From Candidatus Protochlamydia phocaeensis (GTDB lineage Bacteria > Chlamydiota > Chlamydiia > Chlamydiales > Parachlamydiaceae): DNA of 64,000 bases. Both the position numbers and the translations under genes were made by a program. The stretch is from assembly GCF_001545115.1 (NCBI RefSeq), contig NZ_FCNU01000028.1, positions 277,655-341,654 on the forward strand. Direction: 5' to 3'. Below are positions 35,881-45,462 of this stretch, one piece after another. The notes beneath the pieces are model-generated. The model was not told where the DNA came from. It did not search any database and saw only the letters and a program-made list of their open reading frames with translations. The number at the start of each line of letters is the position of its first letter. The first letter of the stretch is position 1.

Positions 35881-38046
35881 ATGGAGTTGGAAGCATCATT
35901 TTGTTCCTTTAATCTAGAAGGTAAACTTAAAGAAATTTTTGGCTATAATGACTTCCGAGCTTATCAAAAAGAGATCATTCAAGCTATTTTAGCCGGCAAA
36001 GATGTCATGGCTATTCTTCCCACTGGAGCGGGCAAATCCCTTTGCTATCAGCTTCCGGCTATGTTGCTGCCGGGAACGGCAATTGTAATTTCTCCCCTCA
36101 TTTCTCTTATGCAGGACCAGGTAGTTTCCTTGTATAAGAACGGCATTCCAGCAGCCTTTCTCAATAGTAGCCTTCATTATCAAGATATTCAAGATGTATT
36201 GAATCATCTGGCCGATTATAAGCTTCTGTATGTTGCTCCTGAACGATTGGCCGATTCCCAGTTTATCAATCGCTTAAAAGATATTCCGCTTTCTTTTTTC
36301 GTTGTCGACGAAGCGCACTGTATCTCGCAATGGGGGCATTCCTTTCGGGGGGAGTACCGCAAGTTGTCGGTATTAAAACAGCTTTTTCCCCAGTGTCCGA
36401 TGATGGCTTTGACGGCCACGGCAACGTTGGATGTGGAAAAAGATATTATATCCCAGCTTGCCATGGAGCAGCCTGTTTTGATCAAAGGAAGTTTTGATCG
36501 GCCCAATCTGACGATTCGCATTCATCCCAAGATTCAGCCTGAAAAGCAAGTATTGGAATTCATCAGACAAAAGTCTCAGCAGCCCGGCATTATCTATGCT
36601 GCGACCCGCAAAGGTGTCGAATCGACTTTTTTGCAGCTGCAGCAAGCTGGATTTCAAGTGGGACGCTATCATGCAGGCATGACGGATCAAGAAAGGAGCG
36701 CTTCGCAGCATGCCTTTTTGCATGACCAGGTGACGCTTATGGTAGCGACCGTAGCCTTTGGAATGGGCGTTCATAAGCCCGATATTCGCTTTATCGTCCA
36801 TCTCGATATGCCGCGGACAATCGAGCAATACTATCAGGAGATTGGCCGTGCCGGGCGCGATGGATTGCCTGCCGAATGCCTGATGCTTTATGGCGCTCAG
36901 GACCTTGTCATTTATAAAGTCTTCTTGGAGCAGCTAGAAGATCCTTCCATTCGCCAGCAGATGAAGGCCAAAACAGACAGTATGTACCGTCTATGCACCT
37001 CGCTTGATTGCCGCCGTAAAGGTCTTCTTAAGTATTTCGGCGAAGCTTATCATTCTCACGAATGTGGGACATGCGATAATTGCATAGATGAGGATAATAA
37101 AATTGACGGAACGGTCATTGCACAAAAGATTTTATCATGCGTTTTCCGCATGAGGCAGAATGTCGGTGGCCGTTTGGTCATTGATGTGTTGAGAGGAATG
37201 AAGAACCAAGCCGTCTTGGAAAAAAGCTATCAGGATTTATCCACTTATGGGCTTTTGGCCGATTTATCTGAGGCCGAGGTGCGCTATTACATCGAATCCC
37301 TTATTCAAATGGGATTGATCATGCGAACAGAAGGGCAGTATCCTATTCTAAAATGGACGGAAAAATCAAAAGAGGTCATCGAAGGGCGCTTGCCGGTCTG
37401 GTTTAAGAAAAAGCTGTTTCAGTCCGCCTCAGCTAAGCCCGCTCCAAAGCGCAAAGAAGCTGCTGTTCTTTATTATAATGAGGCCCTATTTGAATCCCTA
37501 AAGCAATTGAGAATGGAAGTGGCAAGAGAAGAGCAAGTCCCGCCATTTGTCATTTTCAGTGACCGGGCCTTGCAGGAAATGGCGACTTATTTCCCTCAAA
37601 ATCAACAGGATTTTTGCAAGATTAATGGCGTAGGTCCCATCAAATGGATTAAATATGGATTGAAATTTTTAGAGGCGGTTAAAGCTTTTACGCCCGCTTC
37701 ATTGCCCTCCAAGCGGGAAGATATCCGCTCTCCTGTCCAGCGTCAACAGTCGCGGCAAGAGACCGTACGCCTCTATCAAGAGGGCTATCATCTTGAAAAG
37801 ATCATGGAAAGCCGCCAACTTGCCAGAAGTACGGTGATTACCCATCTTGTAGAAGCCATTCAGCAAGGGACGGAACTGGACTTGGCGCCTCTTATTCCCC
37901 ATGCCAAGCAGCATGCGATTAAAGAGGCGATTTCCCTGGTTGGCCCCAGCCGCTTAACTCCTATTAAGGAAAAGCTGCCAGAGGATTTTACTTATGAAGA
38001 TATCCGCTTAGTGGCTGCTTCCTACCGTTTAAAAGAAAGCGAGTGA
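35881..38046 (+). CDS. recQ: ATP-dependent DNA helicase RecQ
   Basis: A 721-residue 3'-5' helicase of recombination and repair. The helicase core has Q/Walker A PTGAGKSLCYQ, Walker B DEAHCISQWGH (DEAH box) and motif VI QEIGRAGRDG. The zinc-binding subdomain (CRRKGLLKYFGE, CGTCDNC) and the RQC winged helix follow, then an HRDC domain (SLKQLRMEVAREEQVPPFVIF) and a C-terminal helix-turn-helix-like tail (TVRLYQEGYHLEKIMESRQL). Start choice is uncertain: ATG at 35881 (AGG upstream) best matches the family N-terminus, while ATG at 35863 or TTG at 35842 would add 6 or 13 residues. It converges with the next gene. Confidence 0.95.
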   Translation: MELEASFCSFNLEGKLKEIFGYNDFRAYQKEIIQAILAGKDVMAILPTGAGKSLCYQLPAMLLPGTAIVISPLISLMQDQVVSLYKNGIPAAFLNSSLHYQDIQDVLNHLADYKLLYVAPERLADSQFINRLKDIPLSFFVVDEAHCISQWGHSFRGEYRKLSVLKQLFPQCPMMALTATATLDVEKDIISQLAMEQPVLIKGSFDRPNLTIRIHPKIQPEKQVLEFIRQKSQQPGIIYAATRKGVESTFLQLQQAGFQVGRYHAGMTDQERSASQHAFLHDQVTLMVATVAFGMGVHKPDIRFIVHLDMPRTIEQYYQEIGRAGRDGLPAECLMLYGAQDLVIYKVFLEQLEDPSIRQQMKAKTDSMYRLCTSLDCRRKGLLKYFGEAYHSHECGTCDNCIDEDNKIDGTVIAQKILSCVFRMRQNVGGRLVIDVLRGMKNQAVLEKSYQDLSTYGLLADLSEAEVRYYIESLIQMGLIMRTEGQYPILKWTEKSKEVIEGRLPVWFKKKLFQSASAKPAPKRKEAAVLYYNEALFESLKQLRMEVAREEQVPPFVIFSDRALQEMATYFPQNQQDFCKINGVGPIKWIKYGLKFLEAVKAFTPASLPSKREDIRSPVQRQQSRQETVRLYQEGYHLEKIMESRQLARSTVITHLVEAIQQGTELDLAPLIPHAKQHAIKEAISLVGPSRLTPIKEKLPEDFTYEDIRLVAASYRLKESE

Positions 38047-38053
38047 GGTCAAT

Positions 38054-38581
38054 TCAGCTAAGGCCTTGCTTGTTCGCTTGCCCATAAAGATAGCCAGTTA
38101 ATAAAGCGATCAATATAATGGGTACAATAATGTCCGTATAAAGAGGTAGGCCTGCGTTGCCCGGCGCTTCATTCTGATAGACCATCAACTGTCTGAGATG
38201 TTCGTATGCATCTGCCCAAAACCAAATGGACAGTCCAATGATAGTCGCCGCCCAAAATAACCCTCGAAACCAAATGCATAGAAGGCCTAGGATGCCAAAG
38301 GAAAGATTGGCGTAAGCCACTTCCAGTTGGAACGGATTGCCTGGAGGCCATCCAATGTATTCGGCGATTTCATTTGATAGGAAAGCATGGCCATAAAAAG
38401 CAAAAAGGCCTCCCAATCCGACAGTAAAGACCAGTTGATACAATAAAAGAATTTCAATTATCCTTGCTTTGGTTGCAGGCTGACGGCTGAGCAAGAGATG
38501 CAATATGGCAATGATCCAGCCTAAAGCAAAAATAAAAGGGAAGGGATTCATAACGGCCTTTATTGATTTTTTTGAAATCAT
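38054..38581 (-). CDS. DUF6790-like small membrane protein
   Basis: A 175-residue protein with four or five transmembrane helices. The segment NEIAEYIGWPPGNPFQLEVAYANLSFGILG is characteristic of a family of small bacterial membrane proteins (DUF6790 as I recall it), function unknown. ATG at 38581 gives MISKKSIKAV; an internal ATG ten codons later is possible. It is divergent from the TrhA gene across 52 bases and convergent with recQ, seven bases between the stops. Confidence 0.7.
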   Translation of the reverse strand: MISKKSIKAVMNPFPFIFALGWIIAILHLLLSRQPATKARIIEILLLYQLVFTVGLGGLFAFYGHAFLSNEIAEYIGWPPGNPFQLEVAYANLSFGILGLLCIWFRGLFWAATIIGLSIWFWADAYEHLRQLMVYQNEAPGNAGLPLYTDIIVPIILIALLTGYLYGQANKQGLS

Positions 38582-38633
38582 GCATTTTACTTGTGATATA
38601 TAAGGAAGACATATAAAAGTCTAGAGGTCTAAC

Positions 38634-39350
38634 ATGCAACGAGAGCCAGCTTTACTTTTACAGCCCATTAATTCGACAGCTTATTCTCTTTCTGTCGAGG
38701 AACTCAGGCGTGAAGATGAATGGGCGAGTGGACTGATCTTAGGGGATGACTGGGCCAATGGGTTAACGCATGGCGTTGGTCTTTTATTGAGCTTAGTGGG
38801 CTTATTTTTTCTGATTGCCTATCCGCTTGAAAGCGGCGATCACTGGAAGCTTGCCAATTTCTTTGTCTATGGCGTTAGCCTTGTATTGCTTTATACGGCA
38901 TCTACGATCTATCATTTTTTGAAGCGTCCCCATTTAAAGAAAATGTTTCAAAAAATCGATCACTGCGCCATTTATCTTCTCATAGCCGGCACTTATACGC
39001 CTTTTACGATGATGCCTTTGAAAGGGTTTTGGGGATGGCTTTTGTTTGGAATTGTCTGGGGACTGGCAGGAATGGGGATCGTATTCAAGATCTTTTTTAT
39101 CCACCGTTTTAAAATCCTTTCCACTCTAGTTTATTTGGCCATGGGATGGCTTGTTCTCATCGCGCTTGAACCCCTTGTCAATAATATAGCCACCGAAAGC
39201 CTATATTGGCTGATTGCCGGCGGATTGTCCTATTCATTCGGAGTCATTTTCTTTGCTCTAGATAAAAAACGCTTCTATCATGCCATCTGGCATCTTTTTG
39301 TAATGGGGGGAAGCGCCTGCCATTACTTTGCCATTCTTCTTTATCTTTGA
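38634..39350 (+). CDS. hemolysin III / TrhA family membrane protein (PAQR superfamily)
   Basis: A 238-residue protein with seven transmembrane helices. Family signatures are DDWANGLTHGVGLLLSL at the first helix, TASTIYHFLKR, DHCAIYLLIAGTYTPF, and the C-terminal AIWHLFVMGGSACHYFA with the conserved metal-type His residues. Bacterial members have been linked to membrane-energetics and lipid homeostasis, and some were originally named hemolysins; direct toxin activity should not be assumed. ATG at 38634 has GAGG six bases upstream. A strong R2 palindrome follows the gene. Confidence 0.9.
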   Translation: MQREPALLLQPINSTAYSLSVEELRREDEWASGLILGDDWANGLTHGVGLLLSLVGLFFLIAYPLESGDHWKLANFFVYGVSLVLLYTASTIYHFLKRPHLKKMFQKIDHCAIYLLIAGTYTPFTMMPLKGFWGWLLFGIVWGLAGMGIVFKIFFIHRFKILSTLVYLAMGWLVLIALEPLVNNIATESLYWLIAGGLSYSFGVIFFALDKKRFYHAIWHLFVMGGSACHYFAILLYL

Positions 39351-39380
39351 AAAGCAGGCTAGTCGCTCTATTTGAGAGTA

Positions 39381-39490
39381 TTTCCCCCTAAAAAGGCGGT
39401 AGGAGATAGCGGACATTGCCCGTTATCTCCTACCGCTTCTTAGGGAAAAAACGCGAATTAAGGGCATTAGCGGTGTTAATACCTCTTACG
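39381..39490. repeat. R2 inverted-repeat element, copy d
   Basis: The core hairpin has arms CGGTAGGAGATAGCGG and CCCGTTATCTCCTACCG around ACATTG, extended by CCCCCTAA / CTTAGGG. Right of it, GCATTAGCGGTGTTAATACC is the R2 terminal motif in reverse orientation. The core matches the hairpin of the copy at 793-960 (GATAGGAGATAGC). It starts 31 bases after the TrhA gene and may serve as its terminator. The rest of the gap to 39621 is AT-rich. Confidence 0.6.
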
Positions 39491-39621
39491 ACAGCTTCTT
39501 AATACATGATAGTGAATATATTAATGGCTTATGGAAAGATTTTGCTTCAAGTTCAAATGCGCTTCTTGGTAGAAAGTGGATTTAAATAAAAAATTTGATA
39601 AACCTCAAAAAAAGAAGACTT

Positions 39622-42303
39622 ATGAATAGAAATGAAAATTTGCGGCGGTTGTTCTTTTTTTTACTCACTTTAAGGTTATTCTTTCCCTCATTGACTGTTG
39701 AAGCCGCTTCTATGGTCCAAGTGAATGATGGTGATATAGGGACATCTATTAACCAGTATCAGTATACCGGAAATTGGCTATATGGAGGGGAGCCTGGCGC
39801 TTATGGGGGCGATAATCATTGGTCTAATACTCCCGATTCGACCTATCAAATTAATTTTGTAGGTACTCAAATTGATGTTTATTCAATAAAAGCTCCTATC
39901 CATGGAATAGCTGGAATTTCTTTAGATGGCGGGCCAGAAGTCTTAGTGGATTGTTATGCTCCTACACGTCTAGAAAACACCTTGATATACTCTAGTCCAT
40001 CTGTCAGTTATGGGCAGCATCATTTGCAAGTTCGTGTGACAGGCAAACAAAATCCGGCTTCTCAAGGAAGCTATGTGGTAGCGGATCATGTGGCGATCCA
40101 TTCGGCTAATCCCATTATCACGTATGTCAATGATGCGACTATAGGAACAAATGAGAATCAATTTAACTTTACAGGCGCTTGGCAATATGGGGAGCAAAGT
40201 GGAGCATATAACAATGATAATCATTGGTCTGATCAAAAAGATAGCCGTTATTCAGTCAGTTTTGTAGGCGCACAAATCCTGCTATTTGGCGCTCAGGCTC
40301 CCTATCATGGGATCGCAGCTATTTCCATTGATAATGGGCCGGCAGTCAATGTTGATTTTTATGCCCCTGTCCGCAAAGATCAAGCGCTCCTCTATACTAG
40401 TCCGATCCTAGCTCAAGGTCCTCACACCCTTACTGTGACAGTGACAGGCACAAAAAATACCAATTCTACAGGATTGTCTATTGTTGCCGACCGTGTGTCT
40501 ATTTTGTCCTATCCTCAGTCGGTTGTGCCTGAGCCTGATACGAGTTTTGAGGAGTTGAGTACAGGTTTATTTCGCTACCGTCCCATTTCTTTATTAAATA
40601 GAGAATGGAATGTTGAAATGTACCTGTATGGCTATTCCAATTATCCAGCTGCTGCTGTTAAAGCCTCAGCAGCCAAATATAAACTGGCTGATACCTTTGG
40701 AGACACGTACTTTAATAATTTATATGAGTGGGACTATACTTTTCACTTTGGACAAGGAAATGGCTATCCTCATTTTCCCGCTAATGTATCGGATGCTTAT
40801 CAGATGATTGAAAATTGGTATGCCTCCCAACTCGCTAATCAAGAAAAAAATCATCCGGCTTGGATCACGGCAATCACGGGTCATTATTATTATCCCCATT
40901 ACTCTGCATTATGGGGAGGGGGCGAAGTGGACATGCTTATGTCAGAGGTGGGTGAAAATATTAAAAGTACAAATGCCCATTTAGCTTTTGTGCGAGGGGC
41001 TGCAAGACAATTTGATAAGCCATGGGGGCTTCAATTCTCTCCTTGGTATGGCTCATTTGTATTGGATTACACGGGTAAATCCGTTTGGGGGGAAAGCGGA
41101 GGCGCAAGTTACGGGCATTCGCTTGAATTAGCTAAGCGGACTTACTTTTTAACCTATATGGCAGGCGGCAACGAGCTTCATGCGGAATCGGCAAGTGTGA
41201 ATTGGTTCAATGGCGACACGCTCAATGCAGATAAAACATTTAATCTCTCTCCCATGGGAAAGATCGGACAGGCTTTTTATTCTTTTTCTCATTCCTTTGT
41301 AGATCGAGGGATTCCCTTTACTCCGATGGCCATTGTTTTGGATCAATTCCATGGATTGACGGGACTTAGTTCGAGTCAAACGTTTTATGGAATGTTAGCG
41401 TCTAATTCTCAACAGGTAGGTTTTAACTATACGACTGAACAGCAGGCGGACGTTCAGCTTTTTAACGCCCTTTGGCCCCAGAGTTTTTCCCAGCCGGCTT
41501 GGGATGAATCGCAATTTTATCTTGTCAATTCTCCGCATGGCGATATGTATGATGTTCTTTTAAGTGATGTGGATCTTTCGGTTTTAAGAGCTTATCCTGT
41601 CGTTTATATAGGGGCTAGTGTCAATATGACCCCTTCTTTTGCGGCTCAATTAGAGCAATATGTTAATAGAGGGGGAACATTAATTTTAAATAAATCAGCT
41701 CTTTCGTATTTTACTTCAGATTTTATAGGAGCCAGCTTTGGTTCGGATCAAAAGGCTGTCTTTAATCGGCTAATTTGGAAAGCCAGCGGCCAATCGATTG
41801 ATTATGCCTCAAGCTTAACAGTCCCTTCTTTTCAAGCCACAACAGCAGCTCCCTTGCTAATTGGAACAGCGGATGCGGGAACAAGCACGCTAGCGATCGT
41901 TAACGCAATAGGAAATGGCAAAGTCATTGTCATTCTTCCTGAAAACCTGCAAGACACCACTGTGATGGGATTTTTTATAGGATCTTTAATTCAACCGCTT
42001 AATCCTTTCCTGATTGAAGGGGATATTGAATATCTCGTAAATAGAAATAGTGAGGGATGGGTGTTGACTCTGATTAATAATTTAGGAGTTAAAAAGTCTC
42101 CTTCTACGCCTACTGTCATAGATCCAACTCAAGCTCAAATGGTTCGCGTAACTTATAGAGAAACTGGCCAAACGATAAAGAGTGTGACAGAAATGATTAA
42201 TCAGACCGTCATTCCGCTTCAAACTCCTAATGAATTCACGCTTACCGTTCCTCCGGGAGAAGTGATGATTTTCAATATTCCCATTGTTAACGGAGGCAGT
42301 TAA
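39622..42303 (+). CDS. secreted glycosidase-like protein with two N-terminal binding domains
   Basis: An 893-residue exported protein with a signal peptide about 1-29 (ending VEAAS). Two homologous beta-rich domains follow (about 32-161 and 167-296), each with the pattern NDxxIGT, GxYxxDNHWS, APxHGIAxIS and VTGxxNxxS; they look like carbohydrate-binding modules. The next region (about 310-600) is rich in aromatic residues (WITAITGHYYYPHYSALW, SEVGENI) and looks like a glycosidase barrel. Residues about 640-760 resemble the amidotransferase-like trimerisation domain of family-42 beta-galactosidases, and the rest is beta-rich. The catalytic residues are not identified. ATG at 39622 is preferred over TTG at 39595 because it begins the signal peptide. 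Confidence 0.65.
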   Translation: MNRNENLRRLFFFLLTLRLFFPSLTVEAASMVQVNDGDIGTSINQYQYTGNWLYGGEPGAYGGDNHWSNTPDSTYQINFVGTQIDVYSIKAPIHGIAGISLDGGPEVLVDCYAPTRLENTLIYSSPSVSYGQHHLQVRVTGKQNPASQGSYVVADHVAIHSANPIITYVNDATIGTNENQFNFTGAWQYGEQSGAYNNDNHWSDQKDSRYSVSFVGAQILLFGAQAPYHGIAAISIDNGPAVNVDFYAPVRKDQALLYTSPILAQGPHTLTVTVTGTKNTNSTGLSIVADRVSILSYPQSVVPEPDTSFEELSTGLFRYRPISLLNREWNVEMYLYGYSNYPAAAVKASAAKYKLADTFGDTYFNNLYEWDYTFHFGQGNGYPHFPANVSDAYQMIENWYASQLANQEKNHPAWITAITGHYYYPHYSALWGGGEVDMLMSEVGENIKSTNAHLAFVRGAARQFDKPWGLQFSPWYGSFVLDYTGKSVWGESGGASYGHSLELAKRTYFLTYMAGGNELHAESASVNWFNGDTLNADKTFNLSPMGKIGQAFYSFSHSFVDRGIPFTPMAIVLDQFHGLTGLSSSQTFYGMLASNSQQVGFNYTTEQQADVQLFNALWPQSFSQPAWDESQFYLVNSPHGDMYDVLLSDVDLSVLRAYPVVYIGASVNMTPSFAAQLEQYVNRGGTLILNKSALSYFTSDFIGASFGSDQKAVFNRLIWKASGQSIDYASSLTVPSFQATTAAPLLIGTADAGTSTLAIVNAIGNGKVIVILPENLQDTTVMGFFIGSLIQPLNPFLIEGDIEYLVNRNSEGWVLTLINNLGVKKSPSTPTVIDPTQAQMVRVTYRETGQTIKSVTEMINQTVIPLQTPNEFTLTVPPGEVMIFNIPIVNGGS

Positions 42304-42413
42304 GCCGAAGGGATCTTTTGAATGTAAAGCTTTCTCTTATCTTCAAAAGATGCCTAGGCTTTTTCGAAAACAGGCTTTTCGCTGGCTAAAAATTATTTTT
42401 CCTTCATTAATGA

Positions 42414-42478
42414 CCTGATTTTGGAGTTTCTTTGCTTTTTTGACGCAGTCGAAAGGACAAAAAAACTCCAAACACAGG
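42414..42478. repeat. R1 palindrome between convergent genes
   Basis: A 65-base R1 copy from CCTGATTTTGGAGTTTC to CTCCAAACACAGG. The stem has a centre of about ten bases (TTGACGCAGTC). It lies between the stops of the glycosidase-like gene and kinase gene 1 and should terminate both. Confidence 0.6.
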
Positions 42479-42486
42479 TTAATGGA

Positions 42487-43986
42487 TTAAAATATTGAGG
42501 GGGCGCTTGTAGGATTATCGGGGGGCGTCAAATCATTAGATAAAACGTTGACGGTAGGCTTTAAAAGCCCTTGTAAGTAATTTAAAGCTTCCAGAGCAGT
42601 TATTCGTTTTAAAGGATCCAGATCAAGCATCATTCTGAGTAGGATTTCTATTTTATCATCGGGATTAAGGGGTTGCTGATGGTATGTATGCATCAAGTGG
42701 GTTGCATTTAATTTGGTGTAATAATCTAACTTCCGTATTCCATACCAAGGGAAAGGGCGCTCTTTCCACAGCTGCCATAACACGCATCCTGCTGCCCAGA
42801 TGTCCAAGCTGGTTCCATACATTTCACGAGAACCTAATATAGCCTCTGGGGCCAAATAATCAAGCGAACCGGCTGTGTGACTCAACGCTTTTGAATCAAT
42901 ATTTAAGCAGGATAGTCCGAAATCCGTCAAAACAAAATCCTTAGGATCGAATAAAATATTTTCCGGTTTAATATCTCGATGAATAATGCCCTTCGCATGT
43001 ATCTGAACGATTGCTTTCAGTAGATCTATGCTGCAATTGAGCTTCTCTTCGTCAGAAAGAGTTAAATGTTTATAATTTAGTCCTGCGATAATAGAAAAAA
43101 AATCGCAAGGATAATATTTCATTAAAATGATCTGCGTGGAATCGTAATAAAAAATTTCATGCACTTTTACAATATTGTCGTTTCCTTGCAGAACATTTAA
43201 AAAGATCTCTTCATTTCTGGCTGCTTGCGTGGAAGAAGTAGGGGAAAGGCTAGAAAGGGACATAAGATAAGCCTTCAGCTTTCTAGGCTTTGTTAAATTA
43301 AAAGCCTTGAGAACTCTCTTGAAATTGCCTTGTGAAATATAAGTAGAAGGCTCCGGTCTATCAAAAAAGAGTAATAAGACGCGTTTTTTTGAATGCACTT
43401 CTATTCTAAAGGATAACTCGCAAGAGTTTGGATTTTCTGGTGTTGGGGGAGCGTATTGCACATGGCCTTGAAAAAGGGCGGGATAGGAAATTGACTTGTT
43501 TTCGCAAATCTCTTTTTTATTGAACCTAAGCCAATTATAAATGTCATGAAGCGGTTTTTCTTCCAAAGGAATTCCCAGCTGAATTAATTGCTGAATGCGG
43601 AATTTTTGCTCTTCAAATGAGCAATCGATGAGGTCTTCAGAAGGATTCTTTGTGGGATTAAATGGCGGAAAAAGAGTACTGAGAAGCTCAATCCGCTTGG
43701 TGCATTGGGTGACCGGCGTGTTATTAAGGGCCGCAAAGGGATAAACGACGGTATATTCCTCAAAAACGCGTCTTCTTTTAGGCGTAGCAGGTGAATAAAC
43801 AGGGGTGCCGTTCGATTGAATATGCAGCCCCGCAGCTGTATCGGTTTCTTTATCCAGCTCGATGACATGTTTCCGGCAGGTAGGAGCCTCTCTTGTTGTT
43901 GATAAAGGAGGATTTCCTGTGGACTGTAAGGCATAAATGGGAAGAGATCCCATTAAAGAAGGTGAAGCGGAAGAGAAAGGGTGCAT
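42487..43986 (-). CDS. eukaryote-like Ser/Thr protein kinase 1
   Basis: A 499-residue soluble protein. Residues 1-120 are low-complexity, 120-205 form a small domain shared with its neighbour (LGIPLEEKPLHDIYNWL), and the kinase domain spans about 213-480. The catalytic loop HRDIKPEN (HRD 336-338), DFG 355-357 and the APE motif in GSLDYLAPEA are intact, and the alpha-C Glu is probably in ARNEEIF. The glycine loop is thin (ISQGNFKRV) and no beta3 Lys is visible at the VAIK position (LKAYLMS, about 237-243). It lacks membrane segments, so a translocated effector kinase is more likely than a PASTA-type receptor. It follows kinase 2 by 12 bases. Confidence 0.82.
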   Translation of the reverse strand: MHPFSSASPSLMGSLPIYALQSTGNPPLSTTREAPTCRKHVIELDKETDTAAGLHIQSNGTPVYSPATPKRRRVFEEYTVVYPFAALNNTPVTQCTKRIELLSTLFPPFNPTKNPSEDLIDCSFEEQKFRIQQLIQLGIPLEEKPLHDIYNWLRFNKKEICENKSISYPALFQGHVQYAPPTPENPNSCELSFRIEVHSKKRVLLLFFDRPEPSTYISQGNFKRVLKAFNLTKPRKLKAYLMSLSSLSPTSSTQAARNEEIFLNVLQGNDNIVKVHEIFYYDSTQIILMKYYPCDFFSIIAGLNYKHLTLSDEEKLNCSIDLLKAIVQIHAKGIIHRDIKPENILFDPKDFVLTDFGLSCLNIDSKALSHTAGSLDYLAPEAILGSREMYGTSLDIWAAGCVLWQLWKERPFPWYGIRKLDYYTKLNATHLMHTYHQQPLNPDDKIEILLRMMLDLDPLKRITALEALNYLQGLLKPTVNVLSNDLTPPDNPTSAPSIF

Positions 43987-43998
43987 AATTTATTTCCT

Positions 43999-45462
43999 TC
44001 ATTTTCTTAAGTGATTGAGAGCTGCCTGGGCTGTCCAGCGCTGTTGAGGGTGGGGATGGAGCGTATGCCAAAGCAAAATTTCGATCTTATCGGAGTGATT
44101 AAAAGGGGTGTAGTGATAGTCATTAATTTCACGTAACACCGATTTCTTTGTGAAGTGATCAAATTTTTTACTTCCGAACCAGGGAAAAAGCTGTCCTTTC
44201 CACAAAATCCATAATATGCATCCCGCAGCCCATACGTCTAAAGCCGGACTGAACGTCTCTGTTTCTTGTTCCCAGCCCTCGGGAGCTAAGTAGTCCAATG
44301 ATCCTTTGCATCTAGATAAAGCGTCTTGATCATCCACAAAGCAGGCCAGGCCAAAATCTGTCAGGCTCAAATTTTTTTTATTTATATCCATTAAAACATT
44401 TTCAGGTTTGAGGTCTCTGTGAATGACGTGTTTGGAATGGATGTAAGCGAGCGTTTCAAAGAGTTGAATGCTGAGGCGTAGTTTTTTTTGAGGGGATACA
44501 AACGTTTTTTTTAGAATCAAGTCGTTTAGCAACGAAAATAATTCGTTTGGCATATACTTCATTAATATGCGCTGTTGATTTTTTGCGTAGTAAAAGATTT
44601 GATAGGTTTTGACGACGTGCGTTTGTTGATTGAATAAAGATAGAAATATTTCTTCATTCTTCATCGCTTCAAGAGCGAATTTAGTCGAATGTGAAAGAGG
44701 ATCGGCATAGGCATAAACTTTTGGCTTAATTAAATTGAAAGCTTTGATAATTTTTTTAAACGAGCCGGAAGAAATATAAGTAGAGCAATTTTCCGGAAAT
44801 AGGAGAATGATCCTTTTATTTGAATGGACTTCAATCAAGAAATCGCTTTCAGGTTGCTTAACAAAGGGATCTTCTGCCGTAGAGGCTTTAGACCGCTCGC
44901 TGATAGTCGCTTTAAAAGGGGCGGGATAAGAAATATCGGAGCGATTGCAAATCAAATGCTTGTTTTTTGCAAACCACGCATATAAGCACTTAAGGGCCGT
45001 CTTCTCCAGAGGAACGCCGAGTTTGATAAGCTGTTCGCTGTTTTCTTCCGGATCTATATCTGCTTGCTTCTTATAAGGTTTAAGAGAAAGACGAGAAAGT
45101 TGATCTTCTAGGCCTAAAACAGTCACAGATGCATCATAAATCTTCTTAATGCATTGTTGGCAAGGCGTTGTTTCAACGGAGAGAGAAATAAGCGGTAATG
45201 TGTCCTCTTCTCGCTGTTTACTTGCAAAAATAGAATGGGCAAAGTTCGATGCTAATCGGCTGATCGTTTGTTTAATCCATGAGCTTTTAGGCATTTCCAA
45301 AGAAGGCTGAGGATCCGGTTCAGGGAGAAGCAAGTCTTCTTTTCCTTCTAAATTATAGCTCTCTGATTCTCCTAAATTATCGCTCTCAGATTCTTCTAAA
45401 TTATAGCTTCCTGTAAAATTCATTGAAAAGAGCGGAATGGAAGATTTAGTTTCGAAATGCAT
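43999..45462 (-). CDS. eukaryote-like Ser/Thr protein kinase 2
   Basis: A 487-residue paralogue of the preceding entry, upstream in the same operon. It begins with a short acidic direct repeat (NLEESESD, NLGESESY, NLEGKED; residues 21-43). The small shared domain spans about 140-220 and the kinase domain about 228-487. HRD 348-350 in HRDLKPENVLMD and DFG 369-371 are intact, and the APE region reads LAPEG. The glycine loop is ISSGSFKKI, and again no Lys stands where VAIK is expected (VYAYADPL, 249-256). ATG at 45462 has AGGA about nine bases upstream. The two kinases probably arose by tandem duplication; targets are unknown. Confidence 0.82.
   Translation of the reverse strand: MHFETKSSIPLFSMNFTGSYNLEESESDNLGESESYNLEGKEDLLLPEPDPQPSLEMPKSSWIKQTISRLASNFAHSIFASKQREEDTLPLISLSVETTPCQQCIKKIYDASVTVLGLEDQLSRLSLKPYKKQADIDPEENSEQLIKLGVPLEKTALKCLYAWFAKNKHLICNRSDISYPAPFKATISERSKASTAEDPFVKQPESDFLIEVHSNKRIILLFPENCSTYISSGSFKKIIKAFNLIKPKVYAYADPLSHSTKFALEAMKNEEIFLSLFNQQTHVVKTYQIFYYAKNQQRILMKYMPNELFSLLNDLILKKTFVSPQKKLRLSIQLFETLAYIHSKHVIHRDLKPENVLMDINKKNLSLTDFGLACFVDDQDALSRCKGSLDYLAPEGWEQETETFSPALDVWAAGCILWILWKGQLFPWFGSKKFDHFTKKSVLREINDYHYTPFNHSDKIEILLWHTLHPHPQQRWTAQAALNHLRK

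Noticed and set aside
38634..39350. Calling the hemolysin III family gene a cytolytic toxin
   Set aside because: The sequence shows a seven-helix TrhA/PAQR-type membrane protein; the hemolysin name is historical and no toxin feature is visible.
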